From the NCBI GenBank assembly GCA_946182865.1, contig CAMHAV010000014.1:1-33829 (forward strand): DNA of 33,829 nucleotides. Reading direction: 5' to 3'. The notes beneath the pieces are model-generated. The model was not told the DNA's origin and searched no databases. It saw nothing but the letters and a program-made list of their open reading frames with translations. The position numbers and the translations under genes are program-made. Below are positions 15,766 through 24,337 of this stretch, one piece after another. The DNA comes from an uncultured Clostridia bacterium. GTDB taxonomy: Bacteria; Bacillota; Clostridia; Oscillospirales; Acutalibacteraceae. Position 1 is the stretch's first letter; every line of letters starts with the position of its first letter.

Positions 15766-16486
15766 GCAGGCACAGCGGTTTCACGATGTGGAGGAAAACC
15801 TGAAAGTCATTCGCAACAGAATGGCGGAGGCGGCGGTGCAATCGGGACGTTCTCCCGAAGACATCACGCTGATGGCGGTCACCAAGACCGTGCCGGTCGA
15901 GGTCATCAACCATGCGCTTTCCCTCGGCGTGGACTATATGGGCGAAAACCGCGTGCAGGAGCTTAATGCCAAATATGACGCACTCGACAGGGACGGCAAA
16001 CACATCCATCTCATCGGGCATTTGCAGACCAACAAGGTCAAGCAGGTGGTCGGCAAGGTGGAGATGATTCAGTCGGTGGATTCGGCACGCGTGGCCGCAG
16101 CCATTGCTGCCCGAAGCCGAGAGCTGGGCATTGTAACAAATGTGCTGGTGGAGGTCAATGTCGGCGGTGAGGAGAATAAATCCGGCATATCCACGCAGGC
16201 AGCGCAGGAATTGGTGTGTGAAATCAGCGAATTCGATGGTATTAATGTACAAGGATTGATGACGATTCCGCCTGCAAATTGTGAAATGACACAAACAAGA
16301 AGATATTTTGAAGAAATATACAAACTATTTATTGACATTGGCTCAAAAAAAACTCATAATAGTAATTATACAATGCGCTATCTGTCCATGGGCATGTCCG
16401 CCGATTACGCCGAGGCCATTCTGGAAGGCTCCACTATGGTGCGCGTAGGAACGGCGCTCTTTGGCAGAAGAAACTATCAACAATAA
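15743..16486 (+). CDS. yggS: YggS/YlmE family pyridoxal phosphate homeostasis protein
   Basis: Members of this family bind pyridoxal 5'-phosphate through a lysine on an alanine-racemase-like TIM barrel and buffer cellular PLP; no catalytic reaction is established. The 247-residue protein has the PLP lysine in MAVTKTVPVE (K48), YMGENRVQE, LIGHLQTNKVK, GLMTIPP and YLSMGMSADY with the terminal VRVGTALFG. It is the ylmE position of the ylm cluster, next to sepF. Oddly, bases 16241-16370 inside the gene are only 28% GC by hand count, against 58% in the following 60 bases, although the encoded residues remain family-like. The start at 15743 lies inside the preceding gene, with GGAAAGG upstream. Confidence 0.95.
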   Translation: MNEKLSAEQAQRFHDVEENLKVIRNRMAEAAVQSGRSPEDITLMAVTKTVPVEVINHALSLGVDYMGENRVQELNAKYDALDRDGKHIHLIGHLQTNKVKQVVGKVEMIQSVDSARVAAAIAARSRELGIVTNVLVEVNVGGEENKSGISTQAAQELVCEISEFDGINVQGLMTIPPANCEMTQTRRYFEEIYKLFIDIGSKKTHNSNYTMRYLSMGMSADYAEAILEGSTMVRVGTALFGRRNYQQ

Positions 16487-16503
16487 AACGGAGGAACCAA
16501 ACA

Positions 16504-17031
16504 ATGGCATTTTGGGACAAATTCAGAAATCCGAATCAGATTTTTGACGATGAAGGCGAAAACGAAGAGTACGACGATTTCGGGGAAGGTTACGACGAAG
16601 AAGAAGAGGAAGAGGACGAGTTTGAAGAACCCGCTCCCCGCGCTGCCGAACCCCCCGCGCAGACCGCTTCCGCGAGACGGCAGACCTATGCCTCCGCGCC
16701 GCGCTCCGAGACAGCCGCCAGCAACCGTGTGCTGAATATCCACGCGACCGCGCAGCTGCAGGTCGTCATCCGCAAGCCCGAGTCGCTCGAGGACGCGAGA
16801 GAGATCGCCGATCACCTGCTCGAAAGACATACCGTGGTGGTCAATCTCGAATCCACCAACCGCGAGACCGGCAGAAGAATCCTCGATTTTCTCGGCGGCG
16901 TGTCCTATGCCAACCACGGCGCGCTGACCAAGGTTGCCAACGCCACGTTTGTTGTGACCCCCTATAACGTCGGACTCATCGGTCAGGACGTTCTCACCGA
17001 GGTGGAAAACAGCGGCGTGTTCTTCGGTTAA
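16504..17031 (+). CDS. sepF: Cell division protein SepF
   Basis: SepF bundles FtsZ filaments and tethers them to the membrane. The 175-residue protein starts with the short hydrophobic/amphipathic end MAFWDKFRN, continues with a very acidic linker (about residues 17-40, Glu/Asp-rich), then a Pro/Ala stretch, and ends in the conserved SepF core (about residues 80-175). The core has HTVVVNLESTN, R-R-I-L-D-F-L-G-G, YANHGALTKVANATFVVTP and YNV. ACGGAGG precedes the ATG. Position between yggS and ylmH is the classic ylmE-ylmF-(ylmG)-ylmH-divIVA order; ylmG (YggT) is missing here. Confidence 0.95.
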   Translation: MAFWDKFRNPNQIFDDEGENEEYDDFGEGYDEEEEEEDEFEEPAPRAAEPPAQTASARRQTYASAPRSETAASNRVLNIHATAQLQVVIRKPESLEDAREIADHLLERHTVVVNLESTNRETGRRILDFLGGVSYANHGALTKVANATFVVTPYNVGLIGQDVLTEVENSGVFFG

Positions 17032-17034
17032 GCC

Positions 17035-17814
17035 GTGGGCAGCGGCTTAAGCAGCGGCAGTAGCGCCGCAGGAGACAGTAGTAAATATTTCACAGCCATG
17101 ATGGAGGACGCGGCCGAGCTGTGCGAAAGGCGCAATTCCCCCGTGTTTACCGACTTTCTCACCGAAGCCGAACAGGCGGCGGCAGCGGCGGTCATGCGCC
17201 GTGTGGGCGCCAATTACCTGCTTTACGGCGGCTATGAGGACGCGGAGCGGCGTATGCTGGGCGTGTTTCCTCCCTACGACGAGCCGGACGGTTCGCTTTT
17301 TCCCATAGATTCCATTACGGCGGTATGCCGGGCCTCGGAAAAGCTCGATCACCGCAGCGTGCTCGGTACGCTGATGGCGCAGGGCATAGAGCGGAGCTGC
17401 ATCGGCGATATTCTGACGGAAAACGGCCGCTGTGTGTTTTTCTGCCGCAACACCGTGACCCGCGCGCTGCTCGGAGACATCGACAAAATGGGAGGCACAG
17501 GGGTGAAACTGTCGGAGGGACATGAGGAACCGCTGCCCGCCGCGCACAGCTTCAAGGCGATTACGGACACCGTCGCTTCCGCGCGGCTGGACTGTCTGGT
17601 GGCGGCGCTGGCCCGTACCGGCAGGGGCGAAGCGGAACGCCTCATTACGGCAGGCGAAGTCATGATTGACTCTGTCCCCTGCAAAAAGGTTTCTCAGACC
17701 GTCCGCGAGGGACAGAAAATCACCGTGCGCGGAGAGGGAAAGTTTATCATAGACGAAATCGGAACAATGACTCGCAAGGGAAGACGGATACTGTCTGCCC
17801 GTAAATATTGTTAA
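17035..17814 (+). CDS. ylmH: YlmH family S4-domain RNA-binding protein
   Basis: The YlmH protein of B. subtilis carries a C-terminal S4 RNA-binding domain and has been linked to division-cluster function and to rescue of stalled ribosomes. Here the S4 domain is at about residues 180-240 (RLDCLVAAL, RLITAGEVMID, VREGQKITVRG). The N-terminal region has the family's PVFTDFLTEAE, ANYLLYGGYEDAERR and FPPYDE. The start is uncertain: GTG at 17035 lies 4 nt after the sepF stop and has no ribosome site, so it would rely on coupling. ATG at 17098 would shorten the protein by 21 residues but loses family-like sequence. AGGAGA at 17070-17075 is not well spaced to either. Confidence 0.88.
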   Translation: MGSGLSSGSSAAGDSSKYFTAMMEDAAELCERRNSPVFTDFLTEAEQAAAAAVMRRVGANYLLYGGYEDAERRMLGVFPPYDEPDGSLFPIDSITAVCRASEKLDHRSVLGTLMAQGIERSCIGDILTENGRCVFFCRNTVTRALLGDIDKMGGTGVKLSEGHEEPLPAAHSFKAITDTVASARLDCLVAALARTGRGEAERLITAGEVMIDSVPCKKVSQTVREGQKITVRGEGKFIIDEIGTMTRKGRRILSARKYC

Positions 17815-17826
17815 GGAGATGGTACA

Positions 17827-18975
17827 GTGCTTACCCTGAATGAAATACGAAACGTCAATTTCAGAAAGTCGAATTTCGGCGGCTACCGTGCCGAGGACGT
17901 AGAGGCGTTTATTGACGAGGTGCAGCTCTCCTATGACTCGCTTCTCAAAGAAAACGCCGAACTGCTCAAGCGACTGGAGAGTCTGACCAGCAAGCTGGAA
18001 GAATACCAGAACGAGGAGGACTCCATCCGCAACGCCCTCATGAATGCCCAGAAAGTGGGCGACGCTTCTCTGCGCGACGCAAAGCACAAGGCGGAAATTA
18101 TATTGAAAGACGCGACCATCAAGGCGGAGAAGATCGTCTCCAACGCCCAGATCGAAATTCACCGCGAGCGCGACGTGATCGAAAAGATGCAGCGCGATAT
18201 CGCGGATTTCAAGGCGCGGCTGCTCAAAGCCTACAAGGAGCACCTCACCCTGATCAACAGCATTCCCAACGACGACATTATGCGGCAGGATACCAAGGAC
18301 GCGGTGGCCTCGGTGCCGATGCTCGACAGAGACACTTCGCCCTATGCGTCTTCTTCCCGCCGCGATTATCAGGATGATTACGCCTATGCCGACAGACGCG
18401 GCGGCGACCGTTACGGAAACCGTGGCGATTTTGCCCCGCAGGGTACGGAAATGGGATATGACGATCCCAGCGGCTATGCGGCAGACGCAAGAGGCGGCCT
18501 TGACGCGAACAGCGACTTCGGCGGCAATGAATTCGGCGGCAGCGACTTTGGCGGCGGCGATTTCAGAAACGGCGAATCCCTGCGTACTTCTAACGAAAGC
18601 GAACCGGTCATGCCCCGGGAACGCATGAACCAGTCGCGCGGCGGCTTCACCGTCAATATCGATGACAGCATGCCCTCCATGCAGACCACCACACTGCCGC
18701 CTCCCATGCGCGACCAGCAGCAGAAGTATTCCGCCTTTGACAATGCCGCGCCGTCACGCGGCGGCGACCGGCAGGGCATCAACAACTTTGACCGCACGCC
18801 CATCGGCACCCCCATCGGTACCCCGATGAGCGACGATATGGGCGGCTTTGACAATTACGGCGACCCGTCCAGCCTGATTGGGGGCGGCGGCGACGATTTC
18901 AGAACGCCCGCCTATGACACGGGACGCTCCAATATGCCCGACAGTGACGACAACAGTTTCAGACGGCGTTTTTAA
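17827..18975 (+). CDS. divIVA: DivIVA-domain cell-division/polar protein
   Basis: DivIVA proteins sense negative membrane curvature and recruit partners to poles and septa. The N-terminal DivIVA motif is clear: NVNFRKSNFGGYRAEDVEAF (about residues 9-28) and then a long coiled coil to about residue 150, with LKRLESLTSKLEEY. The second half (about 165-382) is low complexity, rich in Gly, Asp, Arg and Ser, with repeated GGNEFGGSDFGGGDF and TPIGTPIGTPM stretches, and is far longer than in B. subtilis DivIVA. The start is GTG at 17827, with AGGAGAT 7 nt upstream. A hairpin overlaps its stop codon. The C-terminal tail is probably disordered; its partners are unknown. Confidence 0.9.
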   Translation: MLTLNEIRNVNFRKSNFGGYRAEDVEAFIDEVQLSYDSLLKENAELLKRLESLTSKLEEYQNEEDSIRNALMNAQKVGDASLRDAKHKAEIILKDATIKAEKIVSNAQIEIHRERDVIEKMQRDIADFKARLLKAYKEHLTLINSIPNDDIMRQDTKDAVASVPMLDRDTSPYASSSRRDYQDDYAYADRRGGDRYGNRGDFAPQGTEMGYDDPSGYAADARGGLDANSDFGGNEFGGSDFGGGDFRNGESLRTSNESEPVMPRERMNQSRGGFTVNIDDSMPSMQTTTLPPPMRDQQQKYSAFDNAAPSRGGDRQGINNFDRTPIGTPIGTPMSDDMGGFDNYGDPSSLIGGGGDDFRTPAYDTGRSNMPDSDDNSFRRRF

Positions 18976-18992
18976 CCCGATAACGCCCGTCT
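18961..18992 (+). other. Hairpin across the divIVA stop codon
   Basis: AGACGGCGTT pairs with AACGCCCGTCT (one bulged G) around TTTAACCCGAT, which contains the stop codon. No T-run follows directly, so it looks like an RNA-processing or partial attenuation site between divIVA and ileS, not a true terminator. Confidence 0.4.
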
Positions 18993-19037
18993 GATGAGAT
19001 AGATTGCTATTATTTTTGAAGGAAGGAAAGAATACCC

Positions 19038-21839
19038 ATGAGCCAGGATTACAACAACACGCTCAATCTCCCCGAAACCGAATTTCCGATGAGGGGCAAT
19101 CTTCCCAAGCGCGAGCCGGATATGCTTGCCGACTGGGAGAAAAAAGATATCTACCACAACATGCTCAAAAAGAACGAGGGCAAGCCGAAATTCGTGCTGC
19201 ACGACGGCCCTCCCTATGCCAACGGCGACATTCACCTCGGCACCGCGCTCAACAAGGTGCTCAAGGACTTCATTGTCAGATATAAGAATATGGCGGGCTT
19301 CAACGCTCCTTTCGTACCCGGCTGGGACACCCACGGTCTGCCCACCGAGCTGAAAGCGCGCAAGGCGGCGGGCTTTGAGAAAGCCGCCAAGATGAGCGAG
19401 CTGGAGCTGCGCGCCATGTGCCGCGATTTCGTCAACGGCTACATCGACGACCAGCGCCGCCAGTTCAAGCGTCTGGGCAACGTCGGCGAGTGGGGCGACC
19501 CCTACATCACCATGCTCCCGAAGTTTGAGGAAAAGCAGATCGAAATCTTCGCGGAGATGGCCTGCAACGGCCAGATCTACAAGGGACTCAAGCCGGTTTA
19601 CTGGTGTCCCGACTGCCAGACCGCTCTCGCGGAGGCGGAGATCGAATACGCCGAAGACCCCTGCGTTTCCGTGTTTGTCAAGTTCAGGGTCGCGGACGAC
19701 CTCGGCAAATTCGAGGCGCTCGGCATTGACAAGGACAACACCTATTTCGTCATCTGGACGACGACCACATGGACCCTCCCCGGCAACCTGGCGATCTGCC
19801 TTGGCCCGAGATATATGTATAAATTCATCAAGGCGGGCAACGAAGTCTACATCATGGCGGACGGCCTGTATCAGGACGCGATGAAGGCGGCGGGCATCGA
19901 GGATTACGAGATCATCGGTGAGATGTCCGGCAGCGAAATGGAATACATGAAGGCGCAGCACCCCTTCCTTGACAGAACCTCCCTCATCATCGTGGGCGAT
20001 CATGTCACGCTCGAATCGGGTACCGGCTGCGTTCATACCGCGCCCGGCTTCGGTCTGGACGACTTCAACGTCTGCAACAACTACCCCGAAATCGGCATCG
20101 TGGTGCCGGTGGACGCCAACGGCAAGCTCACCGAAGAGGCGGGGCAGTTCGCGGGTCTTTCCACCGACGACGCCAACAAGAAAATCGCCATCCACATGGA
20201 TAAGATCGGCTGCCTCTTTGCCTCGCAGAAGATCAAGCATAAATATCCCCACTGCTGGCGCTGCAAGAACCCCGTGCTGTTCCGTGCCACGGAGCAGTGG
20301 TTCTGCTCGGTGGACAGCTTCAAGGACAAGGCGGTCGAAGCCATCAACAACGTCAACTGGGTCACCGCGTGGGGCAAGGAAAGAATCACCCAGATGGTGC
20401 GCGACAGAAGCGACTGGTGCATCAGCCGTCAAAGACGCTGGGGCGTGCCGATTCCGATCTTCTACTGCAAGCAGTGCGGCAAGCCGCATATCAATAAGGA
20501 CACCATTCTCGCGGTGGCGAAGTTGTTCGGGGAATTCGGCTCCGACGTGTGGTATGCCCGCGAAGCGAAAGACCTCATTCCCGCCGGCACGGTCTGCGAA
20601 AGCTGCGGCTGCGGCGAATTTGACAAGGAAACCGACATCATGGACGTGTGGTTTGACAGCGGCGTGACCCACGCGGCGGTCTGTGACGTGCGTCCGGAAC
20701 TCAAATGGCCGGCCGACCTCTATCTTGAAGGCGCCGATCAGTACAGAGGCTGGTTCCAGTCCTCGCTGCTCACCTCGGTGGCGTGGAGAGGCGTGGCCCC
20801 CTACAAGGCGATTCTCACCCACGGCTGGGTGGTGGACGGCAAGGGCGAAAAGATGTCCAAGTCGCTGGGCAACGGCATCCTGCCTCCCGAAATCGTCGAT
20901 AAATTCGGCGCGGACATCCTGCGTCTGTGGGTCGCTTCCTCCGACTATCAGGTGGATATCCGCATCTCCAACGACATTCTCAAGCAGCTCAGCGAATCTT
21001 ACAGAAAGATCCGCAACACGGCTCGCTTTATGATCAGCAACCTCTATGACTTCAACCCTGATTGCGACATGGCGCAGATGTGGGAGCTTCGCCCGATCGA
21101 CCGCTGGGCCGTCATGAAGCTCAACGAGCTGAACAGAACCTGCCGTCAGGCGTATGATAAGTACGAATTCCATCAGGTTTATCACGCTATCATCAAGTTC
21201 TGCGTGGTGGATATGTCCAACTTCTACCTCGATGTGGTCAAGGACAGACTCTACTGCGATCACAAATACAGCGTGTCCCGCCGCGCGGCGCAGACCGTCA
21301 TGTATATGATTCTGGACGCGATGACCCGCCTGCTCACCCCGATTCTCGCCTACACCTCGGAAGAAATCTGGCAGTATATGCCCCACACTTCCACCGACGT
21401 GAAGGAATCGGTGCTGTACAACGACATGCCGCAGGAAGTCTACGGTGTGGATTGCAGCGAAGCCTTTGAAGCGGAGTGGGACAAGATTCACGCGATCCGC
21501 GACGACGTGCAGCGCGCTCTCGAAGTTGCCCGCAAGGACAAGAAGATCGGCAAGTCGCTCGAAGCGGTCGTCACGCTTTACTGCGAGGGCGAACTCAAGG
21601 GCTTTGTCGAGTCGGTCAAGGACAGCTTGGAGGATGTGTTCATCGTTTCCGGCGTGAATCTGGTCGAAGGCGCCTGTGACGAGAATCCCTGCGATGTAGA
21701 GGGTTTCGGCGTGTCGGTGGCCGTAGCGGAAGGCGCCAAGTGCGAACGCTGCTGGAAGTACACCGCCGACGTTGGCTCTGACAACGAGCATCCCACCCTC
21801 TGCCGCCGCTGCGCGGAGGTCGTCAAATCGTTTTGCTGA
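19038..21839 (+). CDS. ileS: Isoleucyl-tRNA synthetase
   Basis: IleS charges tRNA-Ile and edits misactivated valine. The 933-residue length fits the bacterial-type enzyme. It has the HIGH-type motif H-L-G-T (66-69) after HDGPPYANGDI, WDTHGLP, the editing-domain TTTWTLPGN, KMSKS exactly (605-609) and a C-terminal zinc knuckle (C902, C905, C922, C925). GGAAGGAAAG precedes the ATG. The upstream spacer is only 62 nt and contains no T-box, which is notable because many Firmicute ileS genes are T-box controlled; here expression presumably follows the upstream division operon or an unseen promoter. Confidence 0.98.
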   Translation: MSQDYNNTLNLPETEFPMRGNLPKREPDMLADWEKKDIYHNMLKKNEGKPKFVLHDGPPYANGDIHLGTALNKVLKDFIVRYKNMAGFNAPFVPGWDTHGLPTELKARKAAGFEKAAKMSELELRAMCRDFVNGYIDDQRRQFKRLGNVGEWGDPYITMLPKFEEKQIEIFAEMACNGQIYKGLKPVYWCPDCQTALAEAEIEYAEDPCVSVFVKFRVADDLGKFEALGIDKDNTYFVIWTTTTWTLPGNLAICLGPRYMYKFIKAGNEVYIMADGLYQDAMKAAGIEDYEIIGEMSGSEMEYMKAQHPFLDRTSLIIVGDHVTLESGTGCVHTAPGFGLDDFNVCNNYPEIGIVVPVDANGKLTEEAGQFAGLSTDDANKKIAIHMDKIGCLFASQKIKHKYPHCWRCKNPVLFRATEQWFCSVDSFKDKAVEAINNVNWVTAWGKERITQMVRDRSDWCISRQRRWGVPIPIFYCKQCGKPHINKDTILAVAKLFGEFGSDVWYAREAKDLIPAGTVCESCGCGEFDKETDIMDVWFDSGVTHAAVCDVRPELKWPADLYLEGADQYRGWFQSSLLTSVAWRGVAPYKAILTHGWVVDGKGEKMSKSLGNGILPPEIVDKFGADILRLWVASSDYQVDIRISNDILKQLSESYRKIRNTARFMISNLYDFNPDCDMAQMWELRPIDRWAVMKLNELNRTCRQAYDKYEFHQVYHAIIKFCVVDMSNFYLDVVKDRLYCDHKYSVSRRAAQTVMYMILDAMTRLLTPILAYTSEEIWQYMPHTSTDVKESVLYNDMPQEVYGVDCSEAFEAEWDKIHAIRDDVQRALEVARKDKKIGKSLEAVVTLYCEGELKGFVESVKDSLEDVFIVSGVNLVEGACDENPCDVEGFGVSVAVAEGAKCERCWKYTADVGSDNEHPTLCRRCAEVVKSFC

Positions 21840-21851
21840 GGATTTGATTTT

Positions 21852-22352
21852 ATGATAACAACCATTATCGCATTGGTCGCCGTCGCCCTGCTGGTGGCGG
21901 CCGACCAGATCACCAAGCTGCTGATCTCCTCTCACTTTGAAGTGGGGCAGTCCACGCACATCATCAAAGGACTGCTCGACTTCACCTATGTGCGCAACAG
22001 AGGCGCGGCGTTTGGCATGCTTTCCAACCAGCGCTGGATCTTTCTCGTCATGACCACGGTGATTATCGCCGGCGTGGTGTATCTGTGGTATAAGGATTTT
22101 ATCACCCACATCACGGGCAGAATCGCGGCGGTGCTGATCGTGGCGGGCGGCATCGGCAATATGATCGACCGCCTCTGGCTGGGCTATGTGGTGGATTTCA
22201 TCGACGTAAGCCCCCTCTTTGACTTTGCCGTTTTCAACGTGGCGGACTGCTGCGTGACGGTGGGAGCGGTCTTCATGGCGGTTTACATCCTTTTCTTCTT
22301 AGACGATAAGAAGCTGGGAAAACAGCCGACCGCCGAAGCAAAGGACGAGTAA
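21852..22352 (+). CDS. lspA: Lipoprotein signal peptidase LspA
   Basis: LspA is the membrane aspartyl protease that cleaves prolipoproteins before the lipidated cysteine. The 166-residue protein has four hydrophobic segments (about 3-18, 62-80, 90-105, 124-150). The conserved blocks are DQITK, NRGAAFGML, GNMIDR (N103, R107), VVDFID and FNVAD. By comparison with the Pseudomonas enzyme, the catalytic pair should be D115 and D132. It would mature the solute-binding lipoprotein at 159-1769, among others. The gene sits 12 nt after ileS and 4 nt before the pseudouridine synthase; the ileS-lspA-rluD order is common. Confidence 0.97.
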   Translation: MITTIIALVAVALLVAADQITKLLISSHFEVGQSTHIIKGLLDFTYVRNRGAAFGMLSNQRWIFLVMTTVIIAGVVYLWYKDFITHITGRIAAVLIVAGGIGNMIDRLWLGYVVDFIDVSPLFDFAVFNVADCCVTVGAVFMAVYILFFLDDKKLGKQPTAEAKDE

Positions 22353-22356
22353 CGGC

Positions 22357-23289
22357 ATGGAAAAAATGAATTTCATAGCGGAACAGGACGGCGGGCGTTT
22401 GGATAAAACACTCGCCGTCCTTATACCCGGACAAACGCGCTCCTATCTGCAAAAGCTGATCGAGCAGGGATTGGTGACGGTCAACGGCAGCCCCGCCGAC
22501 AAAAAGACCAAGGTGTCGCCGGGCGACGAGATTGAAGTCACGCTGCCGGACGCGCGCAAGCTGTCGCTGGAGCCGGAAAACATTCCGCTCGACATCCCCT
22601 ATGAGGACGACGATCTGCTGGTGGTCAACAAGCCCAAGGGCATGGTGGTGCATCCGGCGGCGGGGCATGACGGCGGCACGCTGGTCAACGCGCTGCTCTG
22701 GCACTGCGGCGATTCGCTGTCCGGTATCAACGGCGTAGAGCGCCCCGGCATCGTCCACCGCATCGACATGATGACCAGCGGACTGCTGATTGTCGCCAAA
22801 AACGATTTTGCCCACCGCTCGCTGGCGGAGCAGATCAAGGAACACAGCTTTACCCGGCGGTATGAAGCCGTGGTGGTCGGCAATCTCCGCGAGGACAGCG
22901 GCACGGTGGACGCGCCCATCGGACGGCATCCCACCGACCGCAAGAAAATGGCGGTCACCGACAAAAACAGCCGCAGCGCCGTGACGCATTACGAGGTATT
23001 GCAGCGCTTTGCCGTCAGCGGCGGGGCTTATACCCATGTGCGGCTGACGCTCGAAACGGGGCGCACCCACCAGATCAGGGTGCATATGGCCTATATCGGA
23101 CATCCCGTCGTCTGCGACCCGGTTTACGGCGGAGCCAAGCAGCAGTTTGCCTGCTGCGAGGGGCAATGCCTGCACGCGCGGGAGATCGGATTTGTCCATC
23201 CGCGCGACGGAAGATATCTTCATCTCACAAGCGAACTGCCCCCCTACTTCCATGCTGTTTTGCATAAATTAAATAAGATGGCACAATAA
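22357..23289 (+). CDS. RluD-family 23S rRNA pseudouridine synthase
   Basis: The 310-residue protein has an N-terminal S4 domain (about 14-65, GGRLDKTLA and SYLQKLIEQGLVTVNG) and a PseudoU_synth_2 catalytic domain. The active-site block is GIVHRIDMMTSGLL, with D137 as the catalytic aspartate, preceded by VNKPKGMVVHPAAG and followed by the family's LETGRTHQIRVHM. This is the RluA/RluC/RluD family. Synteny with lspA and the S4 domain favour an RluD/YlyB-type enzyme modifying 23S rRNA, but the exact site cannot be read from sequence. It is probably the last gene of the mutS-to-rluD run; no clear terminator follows. Confidence 0.93.
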   Translation: MEKMNFIAEQDGGRLDKTLAVLIPGQTRSYLQKLIEQGLVTVNGSPADKKTKVSPGDEIEVTLPDARKLSLEPENIPLDIPYEDDDLLVVNKPKGMVVHPAAGHDGGTLVNALLWHCGDSLSGINGVERPGIVHRIDMMTSGLLIVAKNDFAHRSLAEQIKEHSFTRRYEAVVVGNLREDSGTVDAPIGRHPTDRKKMAVTDKNSRSAVTHYEVLQRFAVSGGAYTHVRLTLETGRTHQIRVHMAYIGHPVVCDPVYGGAKQQFACCEGQCLHAREIGFVHPRDGRYLHLTSELPPYFHAVLHKLNKMAQ

Positions 23290-23345
23290 ATTTTGCCGCG
23301 ATTGTAGATTTTTCGATTCGCAGTGGAAAATTCACTCGATTTACC

Positions 23346-23374
23346 TTGACAAACGGCGGCAAATGGTAGATGAT
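23346..23374 (+). promoter_or_regulatory. Candidate promoter for the transketolase pair
   Basis: A perfect TTGACA (23346-23351) is followed after 17 bp by GATGAT (23369-23374), which matches four of six -10 positions. Better-looking AT-rich hexamers (GATATA) lie at 20 bp. Between it and the gene is a small perfect hairpin (GTTGC-gcg-GCAAC, 23444-23456), 7 nt before the ribosome site. Confidence 0.45.
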
Positions 23375-23476
23375 ATACATTGGACTGTATCATAAAACAG
23401 GCGGATCGGGCGGGACAAGCCGGGTTCGTCAGCATTGACATACGTTGCGCGGCAACAATATTTAGGAGGCAGACAC

Positions 23477-24322
23477 ATGGATTTCAGCGAGAAGAAGCAG
23501 CTTTCCTTGCAAGCCTGTAAGGTCAGACAGCACATTATCGAAGGCACATTCAACGCCAAGAGCGGCCATCCGGGCGGATCGCTTTCCGCGGCGGATATCA
23601 TTACATACCTTTATTTCAAGGAAATGCGGGTGGATCCCAAAAATCCGAAATGGGAAGACAGAGACCGCTTTGTGCTTTCCAAGGGACATGCCGCTCCCGC
23701 GCTTTACGGCGCGCTGGCTGTCAAGGGCTTCTTCCCGGAGGACGAGATCAAAAACCTCCGCAAACCCGCCAGCTTTTTGCAGGGTCACCCCGATATGAAG
23801 GGCGTGCCGGGCGTGGATATGTCCACCGGCTCGCTGGGACAGGGCGTTTCCTGTGCCGTGGGCATGGCGCTGGCCGGCAAGGTCACGGGCAAGGATTACC
23901 GCGTGTATGCCGTGCTGGGTGACGGCGAGATTCAGGAAGGGCAGGTCTGGGAGGCAGCGATGTTTGCCGCTCACAAGAAGCTCGACAATCTCACCATTTT
24001 CATTGACAACAACAATCTCCAGATCGACGGCACGATGGACGAGGTCAATTCTCCTTATCCCATCCCCGAAAAATTCGAAGCGTTCGGCTGGCACACCGTC
24101 GAGATCGACGGTCACGACTTTGACCAGATGGAAAAGGCGGTCGAGGAAGCCAAGAGCGTCAAGGACAAGCCCACCGCTGTGATAATGCACACCGTCAAGG
24201 GCAAGGGCGTTTCCTTTATGGAAGATCAGGTCGGCTGGCACGGCGTAGCGCCCAACGCGGAGCAGTACGAGAACGCCATGAACGAGCTGAAAGCACAGTA
24301 CAGCGCTCTGGAAGCGGAATAA
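23477..24322 (+). CDS. Transketolase, N-terminal (thiamine diphosphate) subunit
   Basis: This 281-residue protein is the TPP-binding half of a split transketolase, which moves two-carbon units between sugar phosphates in the non-oxidative pentose phosphate pathway. It has GHPGGSLSAADI, RDRFVLSKGHAAPALY, the LGQGVSCAVGMALA block and the TPP motif G-D-G-E-I-Q-E-G-Q ending in DNNNLQIDG. The start is ATG at 23477, with a perfect AGGAGG 7 nt upstream. The frame runs open further upstream without a better site. It lies 15 nt before the C-terminal subunit gene, so both subunits are made together. Confidence 0.95.
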   Translation: MDFSEKKQLSLQACKVRQHIIEGTFNAKSGHPGGSLSAADIITYLYFKEMRVDPKNPKWEDRDRFVLSKGHAAPALYGALAVKGFFPEDEIKNLRKPASFLQGHPDMKGVPGVDMSTGSLGQGVSCAVGMALAGKVTGKDYRVYAVLGDGEIQEGQVWEAAMFAAHKKLDNLTIFIDNNNLQIDGTMDEVNSPYPIPEKFEAFGWHTVEIDGHDFDQMEKAVEEAKSVKDKPTAVIMHTVKGKGVSFMEDQVGWHGVAPNAEQYENAMNELKAQYSALEAE

Positions 24323-24337
24323 GGGGAGGTTTTACAA

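Noticed and set aside
18961..18992. Intrinsic terminator of the division operon
   Set aside because: The hairpin is good but no T-run follows it directly; recorded as a hairpin only.
18972..22109. Very long open frame on the minus strand opposite ileS and lspA
   Set aside because: It is the shadow of strongly biased codons in ileS. The translation is His/Val/Asp-rich with no family resemblance, while the plus strand has complete IleS and LspA motifs.
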